Below the pieces are notes generated by a model, which saw nothing but the letters and a program-made list of their open reading frames with translations, had not been told where the DNA came from and did no database searches. Position numbers and translations under genes: made by a program. A stretch of DNA of 64,000 bases from Boseongicola aestuarii. Lineage in GTDB: Bacteria > Pseudomonadota > Alphaproteobacteria > Rhodobacterales > Rhodobacteraceae. The stretch lies in contig NZ_FXXQ01000002.1 in the NCBI RefSeq assembly GCF_900184815.1, forward strand, positions 62,001 through 126,000, in the 5' to 3' direction. Numbering within the stretch: the stretch's first letter is position 1; each line of letters starts with the position of its first letter. Positions 19,144 to 28,333 of the stretch are shown piece after piece.

Positions 19144-19738
19144 TGACGCCTTGCGTTCGGAACGGGTGCTTCACTTCCTTAACCTCCGTTACCAGGTCAG
19201 CAACATCCATTAACATGTCCTTCGCGTTGCGACCCGTCAGCACCACATGCGTCATCGGGGGTTTCTCATTTACCAGAAAATCGGCAACCGCTTCGACGTC
19301 GAGATAGTCATAGCGCAGCGCGATATTGATCTCATCCAGCAACACCATCCGGTTGCGGTCGTCGCGAATTAGCTCCTTGGCCTTTTCCCACGCGGCTTCG
19401 GCCATGACGATATCGCGCTCGCGGTCCTGCGTTTCCCAGGTGAAGCCCTCGCCCATCACATGAACCGGACATTCCTCGGCAAACTTCGCCTTCAAAAGGT
19501 CCCGCTCGGCGGACTGCATCGACCCCTTGATGAACTGCACAACCGCGCAAGGCATCCCATGTCCGATGGCGCGGAAAATCATGCCAAACCCGGAAGATGA
19601 TTTACCCTTTCCGTTACCGGTCAGAACAATGATCAACCCCTTTTCGACGGTCTTCGTTTCCATGATCTTGTCGCGTGCCGCCTTGATCTTCTGCATGCGT
19701 GCCTTGTGGCGCTCGTTGATACCCGTTTCATCGCTCAT
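19118..19738 (-). CDS. cobO: Cob(I)yrinic acid a,c-diamide adenosyltransferase CobO
   Basis: A 206-residue CobA/CobO-type adenosyltransferase. The P-loop-like motif is [13 protein letters not shown], followed by AVVQFIKG. It adds the 5'-deoxyadenosyl group to the corrin cobalt. The ATG at 19738 has GGGGA upstream and gives the usual N-terminus; the frame extends further but without family similarity. It overlaps cobQ by 26 bases and is divergent from cobT. Confidence 0.93.
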   Translation of the reverse strand: MSDETGINERHKARMQKIKAARDKIMETKTVEKGLIIVLTGNGKGKSSSGFGMIFRAIGHGMPCAVVQFIKGSMQSAERDLLKAKFAEECPVHVMGEGFTWETQDRERDIVMAEAAWEKAKELIRDDRNRMVLLDEINIALRYDYLDVEAVADFLVNEKPPMTHVVLTGRNAKDMLMDVADLVTEVKEVKHPFRTQGVIAQPGVEF

Positions 19739-19809
19739 CTCATGGTCCCCTGGTTGCCAGTCACTCTGCAAATCCGTAAGCAGTCCTGACCCGCAGAGCA
19801 GGAAAAGAC

Positions 19810-20817
19810 GTGACTGACAAAACGACATTCGACGCCGATCTACAACGCAAGATCGACATGAAAACCAAACCTCACGGGGCGCTGGGGCGTATCGAGACAC
19901 TTGCGGCACAAATCGCCCGCGTGAAGGGCAGCTTGATGCCTAAAATGCAAACTTGTCAGTTAACCATTTTCGCCGCTGACCACGGCATCGCGGACGCCGG
20001 GGTTTCGGCGTTTCCACAAGAGGTCACGCGTCAGATGGTGCTCAACTTTCTGGGAAAGGGCGCTGCCGCCAACGTCTTTGCCGGCAGCGTCGGCGTGGAC
20101 TTACGGGTCGTGGACGCAGGCGTAAAGGGCGCGCCCTTCGACCAACCGACCTTGCTCGACAGACGCATCGCACCGGGTACGTCAAACTTTCTTCACGCAC
20201 CGGCCATGACGGAAACACAAGCCGACGAGGCGCTGCAAAAAGGGCGCGAACTCGGTCGGGACGGCACCTGGGACGCGGTTGCTTTCGGAGAGATGGGAAT
20301 CGCCAATACGTCCTCCGCAACCCTGCTGGCGCACAAGACGATCGGTGTGGATCTGGACGTTCTCACCGGGCGCGGCACGGGCCTTGACGATGCCGGGTTG
20401 TCCGCCAAACACGCCGTCTTGCAACAAGCCGCCAAGCGCACCGGGCAACTCAACGCGAAAGAGACGTTGATGGAATATGGCGGCTTTGAAATCGCCATGA
20501 TGGCCGGCGCGATGCAGGGAGCTGCGGCCGCGAAACGGGTCGTTCTCGTTGACGGGTTCATAGCGACCTCTGCTGCGCTGATTGCCGCAAAGCTCGAACC
20601 GGACTGCCGGCAAGCCATTGTATTTGCTCATAAAAGCCAGGAAAGAGGCCACGCCGTCATTCTCGACGCAATGGGCGGCGAACCGCTACTGGACCTTGAT
20701 CTCCGACTTGGCGAAGGCACCGGAGCCCTTCTGGCCTGGCCCCTCGTGCAAGCCGCCGCGCGCATGCTGACCGATATGGCCAGCTTCGAAGACGCAGGCG
20801 TTTCTGGTCCGGCATGA
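19810..20817 (+). CDS. cobT: Nicotinate-nucleotide:dimethylbenzimidazole phosphoribosyltransferase
   Basis: A 335-residue CobT/CobU(Pseudomonas) enzyme. Landmarks are KPHGALGRIE, IFAADHGIADAGVSAFP and GEMGIANTSSA. The catalytic Glu is expected near the C-terminus in the LGEGTGA segment. It makes alpha-ribazole phosphate, the lower-ligand nucleotide joined by CobS. The start is GTG, with GGAAAAG upstream. It overlaps cobS by four bases. Confidence 0.94.
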   Translation: MTDKTTFDADLQRKIDMKTKPHGALGRIETLAAQIARVKGSLMPKMQTCQLTIFAADHGIADAGVSAFPQEVTRQMVLNFLGKGAAANVFAGSVGVDLRVVDAGVKGAPFDQPTLLDRRIAPGTSNFLHAPAMTETQADEALQKGRELGRDGTWDAVAFGEMGIANTSSATLLAHKTIGVDLDVLTGRGTGLDDAGLSAKHAVLQQAAKRTGQLNAKETLMEYGGFEIAMMAGAMQGAAAAKRVVLVDGFIATSAALIAAKLEPDCRQAIVFAHKSQERGHAVILDAMGGEPLLDLDLRLGEGTGALLAWPLVQAAARMLTDMASFEDAGVSGPA

Positions 20818-21566
20818 ACGACGTTCGGGTGGAATTGACGCTGGCGATTGGCTTCCTGACTCGCCTTCGACTGCCGCCCGTTGAGTATTCCGATGCCGCC
20901 ATGGCACGCGCGATCCGTTGGTATCCGCTCGTGGGGGTGGCAATCGGGGCGGCCCTCGCTTTTCTATTCTCGGGCCTGAACGTTTTTCTGCCGCAAGCCG
21001 TCGCGGCGTTGTTGACAATCGCCGCAGGCGTGCTTCTGACCGGCGCGCTTCACGAAGACGGTCTTGCCGATCTCGCCGATGGTTTGGGCGGCAGTCCAGA
21101 CAAAGACCGCGCTCTTGAAATAATGCGCGACAGTCGCATCGGCACATACGGCGTACTTGCGCTGATCGTGACGCTCGCAATTAAGACCACGACGCTTGCC
21201 ATCCTGCCGACCACGACTGCAATGGTGGCGCTTGTCGCCGGCCACAGCCTCGGCAGATTGACCATGTTGCGGTTAATGGACAGCTTGCCCTACGCTCGAA
21301 GCACCGGCGCTGCGGGCTTCATGAGCGACGCGACAAGATCCGATCGGCGTATCCCACTCCTGTCCCTCGCAGCGGTGATCATTTTGATTGCGATGACCAC
21401 AAGCATCCTCACTGCAATCGTCACAGCCCTTGCCGTGACAGGACTTGGCGCACTGCTCATAAACCGCCTAAAAGCCCGCATCCAGGGCTACACAGGAGAC
21501 GCCCTCGGCGCTTGCGAGCAACTGACGGAAACACTGATTCCGCTCGTCTTTCTTGCATGTCTCTGA
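20814..21566 (+). CDS. cobS: Adenosylcobinamide-GDP ribazoletransferase CobS
   Basis: A 250-residue integral membrane protein. Family motifs are IGFLTRLRLPP at the start and the metal-binding HEDGLADLADGLGG. It condenses AdoCbi-GDP with alpha-ribazole(-phosphate), closing the nucleotide loop. The start overlaps the cobT stop (ATGA), and its own last ten bases overlap the phosphatase gene, so the three genes form a tightly coupled unit. Confidence 0.93.
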   Translation: MNDVRVELTLAIGFLTRLRLPPVEYSDAAMARAIRWYPLVGVAIGAALAFLFSGLNVFLPQAVAALLTIAAGVLLTGALHEDGLADLADGLGGSPDKDRALEIMRDSRIGTYGVLALIVTLAIKTTTLAILPTTTAMVALVAGHSLGRLTMLRLMDSLPYARSTGAAGFMSDATRSDRRIPLLSLAAVIILIAMTTSILTAIVTALAVTGLGALLINRLKARIQGYTGDALGACEQLTETLIPLVFLACL

Positions 21567-22072
21567 TCTTTCTGCGCCATAGCAAACCCGCGGCCGCCGA
21601 CGGGCTCTGTTACGGTCGCACAGACCTCGGATTGCAGCCCGGCCTCGATAGCATCACCGATCAACTTCACGCCGACCTGCCACCGCTCAAAAGGATCATC
21701 ACCAGCCCCCTTTCGCGCTGCCGAATACTCGCACAAACGCTTGCGGGAAAAAGACAAATCCCCCTCACCATCGATGCAAATATCATCGAAATGGATTTCG
21801 GCACATGGGAAGATACCCCATGGAACGCCATCGACCGTGACGCGCTCGACGCATGGGCCGCCGACTTTTTCCACGCCCGTCCTCACGGTGGCGAAAGCGT
21901 CAACATGCTCCAGAACAGAGTTCGAACCGCCCTCGAAAACATCGACGACACGCCAACGCTCTGGGTCAGCCACGCCGGCGTTTTTCGCGCGCTCATGGCT
22001 CAAACAGATCACTCCGATCCTTGGAACGCCCGTATCGACTTCGCCGAATTCCAGACGATTAATCTCGCCTGA
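21557..22072 (+). CDS. Histidine phosphatase, probable alpha-ribazole-5'-phosphate phosphatase
   Basis: A 171-residue phosphoglycerate-mutase-like phosphatase. The phospho-accepting His is in LRHSKP (the usual RHG is RHS here), the second Arg is in TSPLSRCRILAQ, and the second His is in WVSHAGVFRAL. It overlaps cobS by ten bases, which strongly suggests the CobC(Salmonella)-type step that removes the phosphate from alpha-ribazole-P or AdoCbl-P. The symbol is left blank because cobC is used above for the decarboxylase. Confidence 0.85.
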   Translation: MSLIFLRHSKPAAADGLCYGRTDLGLQPGLDSITDQLHADLPPLKRIITSPLSRCRILAQTLAGKRQIPLTIDANIIEMDFGTWEDTPWNAIDRDALDAWAADFFHARPHGGESVNMLQNRVRTALENIDDTPTLWVSHAGVFRALMAQTDHSDPWNARIDFAEFQTINLA

Positions 22073-22125
22073 CCCCGACCACCTTCACCCTTTCAAAAAT
22101 ACCACCGCCGGAGGCAATAAATCTG

Positions 22126-22764
22126 TCACCGCTCAGCCAACCACCGCGCCACCCCTTCAGAAACAGCCCTAAATACAACTGCGCCAACGGCCTCACCAAC
22201 GTCCGTATGCATGCCCGCGAAACCACGTGATCCCTCCGGCGATGCAACGACGATACAATCGGTCCCCGTCCCGGTTGCCAACCCGGATTCAATCTCTATG
22301 GCGGCCTCCAGAACCGCCGCCGTCCGGGCCGAAGCGGCAACCGACAAAGCCTCGATCCGCGCTGCCATGTTCAACCCTTCTGACACGGCAACCGCCACAT
22401 TGATCGTACCCACTCCTGCCGGGACGCGACGTCGGACCCCCACCCTTTCGGCGTTCGACAACCCAACCGTCACCACGGCCTCGGCGACGACTTCGCCGAC
22501 CTCGACGCGGCGGTGCACCAATCGCTCGACGTTGCGCGATGTCAACATCGCCACCACGTCCGTCGATCCGACTTCGTCCGCCAGCCATGCAATCGCATCG
22601 AACTCCGGGGTCAGATCGGCGTCGCGCACTTCGCGCCACATGATCCGCTCGCAGACCACGTCGCCCGACCTGTAGGGCGCAAAGCTCAACGCGCGTCGTG
22701 TCCCCGCCAGATCAACCGTTAACCATGGCCGCGCCACGAGGACCGTCATCAAAGCGCCACTCAT
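22126..22764 (-). CDS. cbiZ: Adenosylcobinamide amidohydrolase CbiZ
   Basis: A 212-residue CbiZ protein with the family segments VGLSNAERVG, GTINVAVAV and ATGTGTDCIVVASP. It cleaves the aminopropanol arm of cobinamides to cobyric acid, so that salvaged corrinoids with the wrong lower ligand can be rebuilt. It is the last gene of the riboswitch-controlled btuB-btuF-cbiZ operon; its start overlaps the btuF stop (ATGA). Its presence beside cobD fits corrinoid remodelling. Confidence 0.9.
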   Translation of the reverse strand: MSGALMTVLVARPWLTVDLAGTRRALSFAPYRSGDVVCERIMWREVRDADLTPEFDAIAWLADEVGSTDVVAMLTSRNVERLVHRRVEVGEVVAEAVVTVGLSNAERVGVRRRVPAGVGTINVAVAVSEGLNMAARIEALSVAASARTAAVLEAAIEIESGLATGTGTDCIVVASPEGSRGFAGMHTDVGEAVGAVVFRAVSEGVARWLAER

Positions 22765-23588
22765 TCCAGTGCCTCGCGCACCGCGACCATTTGCTCAACC
22801 GCGACCAAGGTCAAAGGCGTCCCGCAGACCCATTCCGGCCCGCTTGCAACGCGCGGAATTCCGTCCAAAGCAGGGTGCGCCAATATCTCCTCCGACCGCG
22901 ACGCCGCAGGATAGGGCTGCCCCGAGATCAGCACATCCGGGCGGTTCAAAATCAACTCTTCAAGGGCAAGACGCCCACCGCCCTGCCGTCCCAACCGCTC
23001 GGCCAAATTCAGAAATCCTGCTTTGGAAACAATGTCATGACTTAACGTTCCCGCCCCGAGCGAGTAACCGTTCGCAAAGAAAAACGCCGCCTCCAACCTG
23101 CGACCCGCGGGGTTCAATTCCACCGCCTCAAGTCGCGCCTCGAATTCCAGCGCAAACACTTCTGCCGTCGCTTCGCGCCCAAGAACAGCCCCCATCTGGC
23201 GCACCACCACGGGGATGTCGGCCAACTGGGACACGATGGGAAACTGAACGACCTCGACCCCGAGATCGCGCAACATCTGCACCGCGAACGGGTCCGTATA
23301 GACGCCGCCCAAGACCAGATCAGGAGCCATTGCAAATATTTCTTCAGCTTGTCCGGAGTTGATCGAATAAGCCGAAGCCTCCTCGGACAGTGCCGACGAT
23401 ACCGGGTCCAACGCGATCCTGCTGACCGAAATCAACTGCCCCGGAGCCGCCAACAGCATCGCCAGTTGATCCGTGCACAGGTTCATCGACACGACCCGCG
23501 ACGGCGGATTTTCGGCCAAACCCGGCAAGGCCCCGGCGAGATATCCCGCCAGAGCCAGCGTTGTTAAGAAAGTTTTAGAACGACGCAC
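22761..23588 (-). CDS. btuF: Periplasmic cobalamin-binding protein BtuF-like
   Basis: A 275-residue class III (cluster A) substrate-binding protein. I place the start at a GTG (23588) that overlaps the 3' end of btuB. It gives a clean signal peptide (RRSKTFLTTLALAGYLAGALPG); the longer open frame from 23696 is btuB sequence in another frame. The mature part begins PPSRVVSMNLCTDQLAMLL, typical of vitamin B12/haem/siderophore binders. Its riboswitch control and its neighbours point to corrinoids. The membrane permease and ATPase (BtuC, BtuD) are not adjacent and must be elsewhere. Confidence 0.85.
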   Translation of the reverse strand: MRRSKTFLTTLALAGYLAGALPGLAENPPSRVVSMNLCTDQLAMLLAAPGQLISVSRIALDPVSSALSEEASAYSINSGQAEEIFAMAPDLVLGGVYTDPFAVQMLRDLGVEVVQFPIVSQLADIPVVVRQMGAVLGREATAEVFALEFEARLEAVELNPAGRRLEAAFFFANGYSLGAGTLSHDIVSKAGFLNLAERLGRQGGGRLALEELILNRPDVLISGQPYPAASRSEEILAHPALDGIPRVASGPEWVCGTPLTLVAVEQMVAVREALE

Positions 23589-25395
23589 GAAGCCCCACGA
23601 AGACAGAACGACCGGGTGTGTTATATCCCGGAACCACTTCATAATCCTCGTCAAAGATGTTTTCGATCCGAACATAAGCATCGCGATCACCGCCAAGCGA
23701 CCGCGTCAGTGTCAGGTTTGCGACGGTGTAGTCATCCAGTGGTGTCCCGAAATTTACCGTATCAATGACTCTGCGAAGGTCCACGACAGCGGTCAGGGAC
23801 TCGCTCAGTGCGCCGGATACACCCAATGTCACATCGTGAAGCGGAACCCGGCTCAGGCGTCCAAAGGCATTGCCCGCGTCCGTGTAGGTGTAGTTGGCAA
23901 AGACATCCGCAACACCGATGGACCAATCGGCTGCCAACTCAATCCCCTTGCTGACGGTTGTTCCTGGCGCCTGAAAATAGGCACCAAACGGGCGATCTAC
24001 CGTGACGGCAGTGCTGTCGAAACCAATGAGATCCTCGATCTCGGTGTAAAACACGGTCGCACCATAAGATGCGTTGTCGTAGGTCGCCTCAATCCCGATG
24101 TCCGCTCCCACGCTGGTCTCTGGCTGAAGCGCAGCAGCCTCTGGCGAGAACGGTCCGAACCGCTCATAAAGTGACGGCGCGCGATAGCCATTGCCCAGAC
24201 TTGCCTTGAACGTCAGCCCACCCGATCTGCGATGTACAATGGCAAGACGGCCTGACGTCTGATCATCGAAGTCCGAGTAAATGTCGTGACGAAGTCCAAG
24301 GGTCACATCCGTCGCACCCGAAATCGCGTATGAAAGCTCACCGAAAACCGCGCCGTTGGATGCATCGCTCGCAACGCCATCTAAAGTTGAGGTCTCTTCC
24401 GTCCAGTCCGCACCAAACGCAAGCGACGTGGCCTCGCCAATGTCAGTCACACCGAGGTAGTCAAACTTCACGCGTTCGCCGACAAAGCTCTGCGTCGAAG
24501 TGGTGAACGGGAAGAACCGCTCATTTTCAAAGTAGGAAAGCCCGACTTCGTGGTCGATGTCTCCACCCGAAATCTCGGCAAACGCCCGAACGCCGGTGCG
24601 CGTCGTGTCGGATTGCCCGACATTCTTGTCGGTCGCAGAAAACGGGTCGTCAAACTCGCTGACGCTATCAGCAATGAAAGCGGTCGCGCCGACAGTCGCC
24701 GTGTCATTCAGAATGCGCCGCATTGACAAAGACAGTCCCTTTTCTTCAAAGCTGTCCGCATCGGAGGCATCCGGGTCATCGAATGCCGAAATTCCATCCG
24801 TCCGCACATATGAGAGAGTCGCCGCCACTTCTCCGGTCTCATCACGATGGCCAAAGCTCAGCCGCCCACTGACCGTACCAAAGCTGCCCGCCTCGACCGA
24901 GGCCTCGCCCGAGCGTCCATCCACGTCGGGACGCCAGGTTGTGATATTGATCGCGCCAGCAATCGCATCCGACCCATAAACCGTGGTCTGAGCGCCCTTG
25001 GCCAGTTCAACCCGATCAACCAGCCCACGTGTGAAGCTGCCAAAGTTCAGGCTGTTTTGAATACTCGAAGGGTCTGTCACCTCGATCCCGTCAATCGTCA
25101 CGCCGATATACTTGCCATCCAAACCGCGCACGCGCACGGTGCTTGCTGTGCCAAGCCCGCCATTCGACGTTACGCTGACACCCGGCAGGCGGTCCAAAGT
25201 GTTCTCGACCCCCACTTCCGACGCCGCCAGATCGTCCGCATCGATGATCTCAACTGTCGCGCCAGTGCGGTTCACCTCGACCGGCACCAGCCCCGAGAAG
25301 ACGAATGCCTCGTCCAGTTCAATCACGTCCTGCGACAGTGCGGCCTGCGGTACAATCGCCGCCGCCGTTAACAAAAGGAAAGACTTCAATCCCAT
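23575..25395 (-). CDS. btuB: TonB-dependent outer-membrane vitamin B12 receptor BtuB
   Basis: A 606-residue TonB-dependent receptor. The start at 25395 gives a signal peptide (MGLKSFLLLTAAAIVPQAALS) and has GGAG upstream. The plug domain includes TVRVRGLDGKYIGVTIDG and KGAQTTVYGSDAIAGAINI, close to BtuB. The 22-strand barrel ends in the C-terminal Phe required for outer-membrane insertion (GLRASF). It is preceded by a cobalamin riboswitch and co-transcribed with btuF and cbiZ. The length is normal for the family. Confidence 0.93.
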   Translation of the reverse strand: MGLKSFLLLTAAAIVPQAALSQDVIELDEAFVFSGLVPVEVNRTGATVEIIDADDLAASEVGVENTLDRLPGVSVTSNGGLGTASTVRVRGLDGKYIGVTIDGIEVTDPSSIQNSLNFGSFTRGLVDRVELAKGAQTTVYGSDAIAGAINITTWRPDVDGRSGEASVEAGSFGTVSGRLSFGHRDETGEVAATLSYVRTDGISAFDDPDASDADSFEEKGLSLSMRRILNDTATVGATAFIADSVSEFDDPFSATDKNVGQSDTTRTGVRAFAEISGGDIDHEVGLSYFENERFFPFTTSTQSFVGERVKFDYLGVTDIGEATSLAFGADWTEETSTLDGVASDASNGAVFGELSYAISGATDVTLGLRHDIYSDFDDQTSGRLAIVHRRSGGLTFKASLGNGYRAPSLYERFGPFSPEAAALQPETSVGADIGIEATYDNASYGATVFYTEIEDLIGFDSTAVTVDRPFGAYFQAPGTTVSKGIELAADWSIGVADVFANYTYTDAGNAFGRLSRVPLHDVTLGVSGALSESLTAVVDLRRVIDTVNFGTPLDDYTVANLTLTRSLGGDRDAYVRIENIFDEDYEVVPGYNTPGRSVFVGLRASF

Positions 25396-25459
25396 TTCCC
25401 ATACTCCAAAGCTTCGAACGTCGCATAAACTGCGCATCCGTTTTCGATTAAGCCATTGA

Positions 25460-25500
25460 AAAGATTAAACTTTCCGCAGACGGCAAATCACCGCTGCGGA
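25460..25500 (-). terminator. Riboswitch-associated terminator hairpin
   Basis: On the minus strand, TCCGCAGCGG pairs with CCGTCTGCGGA (one bulge; positions 25473-25500) and is followed by the T-rich AAAGTTTAATCTTTTC. It lies between the B12 aptamer and btuB and is the likely off-switch expression platform. Confidence 0.65.
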
Positions 25501-25534
25501 AGACCGCTGCCCGACCTCACCCCGAGGACGACCT

Positions 25535-25740
25535 GGGTGACAGCCTTGGCAGGTCTCCTGACTTCGCGGGTCTTCACTCGGGCCTGCCTTCCCAGACGTT
25601 GCTGTCCAGTGGCGCGTTCAGCCGTCGCTCGCCGCTTACAGTTGCGGGGGCAGTCACGGAATAAGGCCAAAGCCCGCACCGCGTTCCCTTTTCACCACGG
25701 CGCCGAAACGCAGTGGAACCAAAGCCCCCTTTGCCTATGG
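25535..25740 (-). ncRNA. Cobalamin (AdoCbl) riboswitch upstream of btuB
   Basis: Read on the minus strand, the conserved blocks are in order: GGTGAAAAGGGAAC (25683-25696), the GACTGCCCCCGCAACTGTAA core, and the B12 box AGTCAGGAGACCTGCC (25548-25563). These are the diagnostic parts of the cobalamin aptamer. It should turn off btuB-btuF-cbiZ when adenosylcobalamin is plentiful. The outer boundaries are approximate. Confidence 0.95.
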
Positions 25741-25784
25741 CTTGGCCTGCTGCCTGTCAATGAGACCGCACGGCAAATCAGATG

Positions 25785-27179
25785 TCATTTCCGACAGTCC
25801 GCCACAATTTTGGCTAATCGCGCCATCATATCCGCCAATACCCCAACCGCGATGTCGGCGTTTTGGGCTTCCACGTAACAGCGTAATTCCGGCGCGTTCC
25901 CCGAGGGACGAATTGTTAAGATCACACCGTTTTCCATGGTCAAACGCGCGCCGTCCAGAGTGTCTATGGCCCGGATCTTGCCCAATTCAGCCGGAAGAAG
26001 GTCCGGCTGACCGCTCAACACATCTGCAACAATCGCGGCCGACACCTCAGGCGGGACATCCTCCAACCTGTCCGTCGCGGTGCGGCGTTGCGGCAGCGAA
26101 GACACCAACTCCGAGACTGTAGACTGGGACGCTGCCACCAGAACCGCGACAATCGGCAAGACCGCGTCCCGCGTCATCAGGGGGGCCAGAACGCGGCCAC
26201 CCGCCTGCGCCTCAAACCCGAGTAGCACGCCACCATTCGGTTCATAGCCCAAAACGCCTGCGATTCCGGAAGCAATCTTTTCTTCCATCACTTCAATAAC
26301 ATAGGGCGACCCAATCCGGCACCTCGAGATGCTTTCAAAGTGGTTCATCGCCTCGACCATCGTGTTGGCGGAAACCGTTGTCACCAAATGACGCGCGCCC
26401 AACAAACGCGCTGTTATCGGCCCCAATATGTCTCCCGGCACTACCGCGCCGGCCTCATCCGCTAACAGCGGGCGGTCCGCGTCACCGTCGGTCGAAACGA
26501 TTGCGGCCAACCTGTGCGCTGCGGCCCAATCCACCAGCCGATCCCGCACGCCCCCAGCGATTGCCTCGGTATCGACAGCAACAAAGTTGTCCGACGGCGC
26601 CAGAGATATGACCTCTGCACCCAGAGCCCTCAAAATCTCCGGCAAGACCTCGCGCGCGGCCGAACTGTGTTGCCAGACCCCGATCCTGCGCCCCGACAGC
26701 GCGCCTTCTGAAAAGAAGTCCCGATAACGCGCTGCGTATCGCTCCAAAGCGTCGCAAGCCGTTACACGTCCCTCTCGCTTTCCCGACGATGTTCGGCCCT
26801 CCGACACGCGGCGCAGCAGGACGTCTTCATCAGCTTTCGTGAACTCGCCATCCCGCGTATAGAACTTCAACCCATTGCGATCCGCCGGGATGTGCGACCC
26901 CGTCACCATCACCCCCGGCGCCCCCAGCGCTGCGCATTCAAACGCCAGCGCTGGCGTTGGCAAAACGCCACAGTCCAGAACCTGCATCCCTTCACTGGAC
27001 GCCGCAGCGACGACCGCATCCATAATGCGCGGCGACGACGCGCGCAGGTCACGCCCCACCACCATCACACCGGAGTGAGGGAAAGCATCAATAAAGACAG
27101 AGACATAGCGTCGAACGACCACGTCGCTTAGATCATCGGCCAAGCCGCGCAGACCAGAGGTCCCAAACTTTGCCGCCAT
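25785..27179 (-). CDS. Phosphohexomutase (phosphomannomutase/phosphoglucomutase family)
   Basis: A 464-residue alpha-D-phosphohexomutase. The N-terminus is KFGTSGLRG, the phosphoserine loop is VTGSHIPADRNG (TGSH rather than the common TASHNP), the Mg-binding loop is STDGDADRP, and the sugar-binding loop is GYEPNGG. The C-terminal phosphate loop is RPSGNAPELRCY. It interconverts hexose 1- and 6-phosphates. PMM, PGM and GlmM cannot be told apart here, though the sequence looks more like the PMM group. It lies upstream of the btuB riboswitch on the same strand. Confidence 0.85.
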   Translation of the reverse strand: MAAKFGTSGLRGLADDLSDVVVRRYVSVFIDAFPHSGVMVVGRDLRASSPRIMDAVVAAASSEGMQVLDCGVLPTPALAFECAALGAPGVMVTGSHIPADRNGLKFYTRDGEFTKADEDVLLRRVSEGRTSSGKREGRVTACDALERYAARYRDFFSEGALSGRRIGVWQHSSAAREVLPEILRALGAEVISLAPSDNFVAVDTEAIAGGVRDRLVDWAAAHRLAAIVSTDGDADRPLLADEAGAVVPGDILGPITARLLGARHLVTTVSANTMVEAMNHFESISRCRIGSPYVIEVMEEKIASGIAGVLGYEPNGGVLLGFEAQAGGRVLAPLMTRDAVLPIVAVLVAASQSTVSELVSSLPQRRTATDRLEDVPPEVSAAIVADVLSGQPDLLPAELGKIRAIDTLDGARLTMENGVILTIRPSGNAPELRCYVEAQNADIAVGVLADMMARLAKIVADCRK

Positions 27180-27297
27180 ATTGCGCCCCTCTTTCGATTG
27201 TCCCAGATTAACCCCAACCGCCCCCTGCGACCAGTTCGATCTGGCGACCCGTCGCGTTCCGTCCTAGTCTTGCCCAACCAACAAGCGAGGGCAGGTC

Positions 27298-28272
27298 ATG
27301 ACATCCATTCTAATCATCGGTGGCGGGGGCATGGTGGGTCAGAAACTGGCGCACGCACTTGCCGCGCAGCCTTTGGCCGACGCGAAAGACACGGTCACGC
27401 TTTTCGATCTTGGTTTTCCCGAAAACGGAGCCCCTGCAAATGCGCGCGTCAGCGGAAACGTCACCGAGGCGGCCCAAGTCGCCTCGCTCATCGCCAAACG
27501 GCCCGATGTCATTTTCCATCTGGCGTCCATCGTATCGGGCGAAGCGGAAACGGACTTTGATCTCGGCTGGAGCGTGAACGCCAGCGCATTCTGGACGTTC
27601 CTTGAAAATGTCCGTGCAGAACATACCGCCTCTGGCGGCACCTATCGCCCGCGCGTTGTCTTCACCTCGTCCATTGCCGTCTTTGGCGCCCCGTTCCCGG
27701 ACAAGATCGACGACACATTCCTGTCCGCGCCGCAGACTTCCTATGGTGCGCAAAAAGCCGTCTGCGAACTCATGCTATCGGACTTCAGCCGGAAGGGGTT
27801 TCTCGACGGCCTTTCGATCCGCCTGCCAACGATCTGTGTGCGCCCCGGCAAACCGAACAAGGCGGCATCCGGCTTTTTCTCCGGCATTATCCGAGAGCCC
27901 CTGAACGGAAAAGAAGCGATCCTTCCCGTCAGCACCGACGTGCGCCACTGGCACGCCTCGCCAGCCGCGGCCTCCGGTTTCCTGCGCCACGCTGCGTTGA
28001 TCGATCTGGAAAAAGTCGGCACCCGCCGCGCCCTGAACTTGCCCGGTGTTAGCTGCACCGTCGAAGAACAGATCGAAGCCCTCCGCGATATCGCAGGCAA
28101 CGACGTCGTCTCTCTTATCAAACCGGAACCGGACGAGGCCATCGCAAAAATCGTCTCGGGCTGGCCCCGCGATTTCGCGCCCGAACGCGCCATTGCCCTT
28201 GGTTTCAGCGCCGAATCCAATTTTCACGACATAATCAAAACATACATCGCTCAGGATTTGCCAAAGTCCTAA
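27298..28272 (+). CDS. denD: NAD-dependent epimerase/dehydratase, probable D-erythronate dehydrogenase
   Basis: A 324-residue extended SDR protein. The nucleotide motif is GGGGMVGQ near residue 8, the active-site YxxxK is YGAQK, and the upstream Ser is in FTSSIAVFG. Overall it matches the DenD (D-erythronate 2-dehydrogenase) type, where residues such as SIRLPTICVRPGKPN are typical. The partner genes denC/denI or otnK are not adjacent, so the assignment rests on sequence memory only. GAGGGCAGG precedes the ATG. Confidence 0.72.
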   Translation: MTSILIIGGGGMVGQKLAHALAAQPLADAKDTVTLFDLGFPENGAPANARVSGNVTEAAQVASLIAKRPDVIFHLASIVSGEAETDFDLGWSVNASAFWTFLENVRAEHTASGGTYRPRVVFTSSIAVFGAPFPDKIDDTFLSAPQTSYGAQKAVCELMLSDFSRKGFLDGLSIRLPTICVRPGKPNKAASGFFSGIIREPLNGKEAILPVSTDVRHWHASPAAASGFLRHAALIDLEKVGTRRALNLPGVSCTVEEQIEALRDIAGNDVVSLIKPEPDEAIAKIVSGWPRDFAPERAIALGFSAESNFHDIIKTYIAQDLPKS

Positions 28273-28333
28273 GGCGCGCGAAAGAACGCGCGACCCCTTC
28301 AGGACCGCGCGCCTCATAATCAGAACTTGTGGC

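Noticed and set aside
25488-25679. Small frames overlapping the B12 riboswitch
   Set aside because: The aptamer and terminator explain the sequence; the frames lack ribosome-binding sites.
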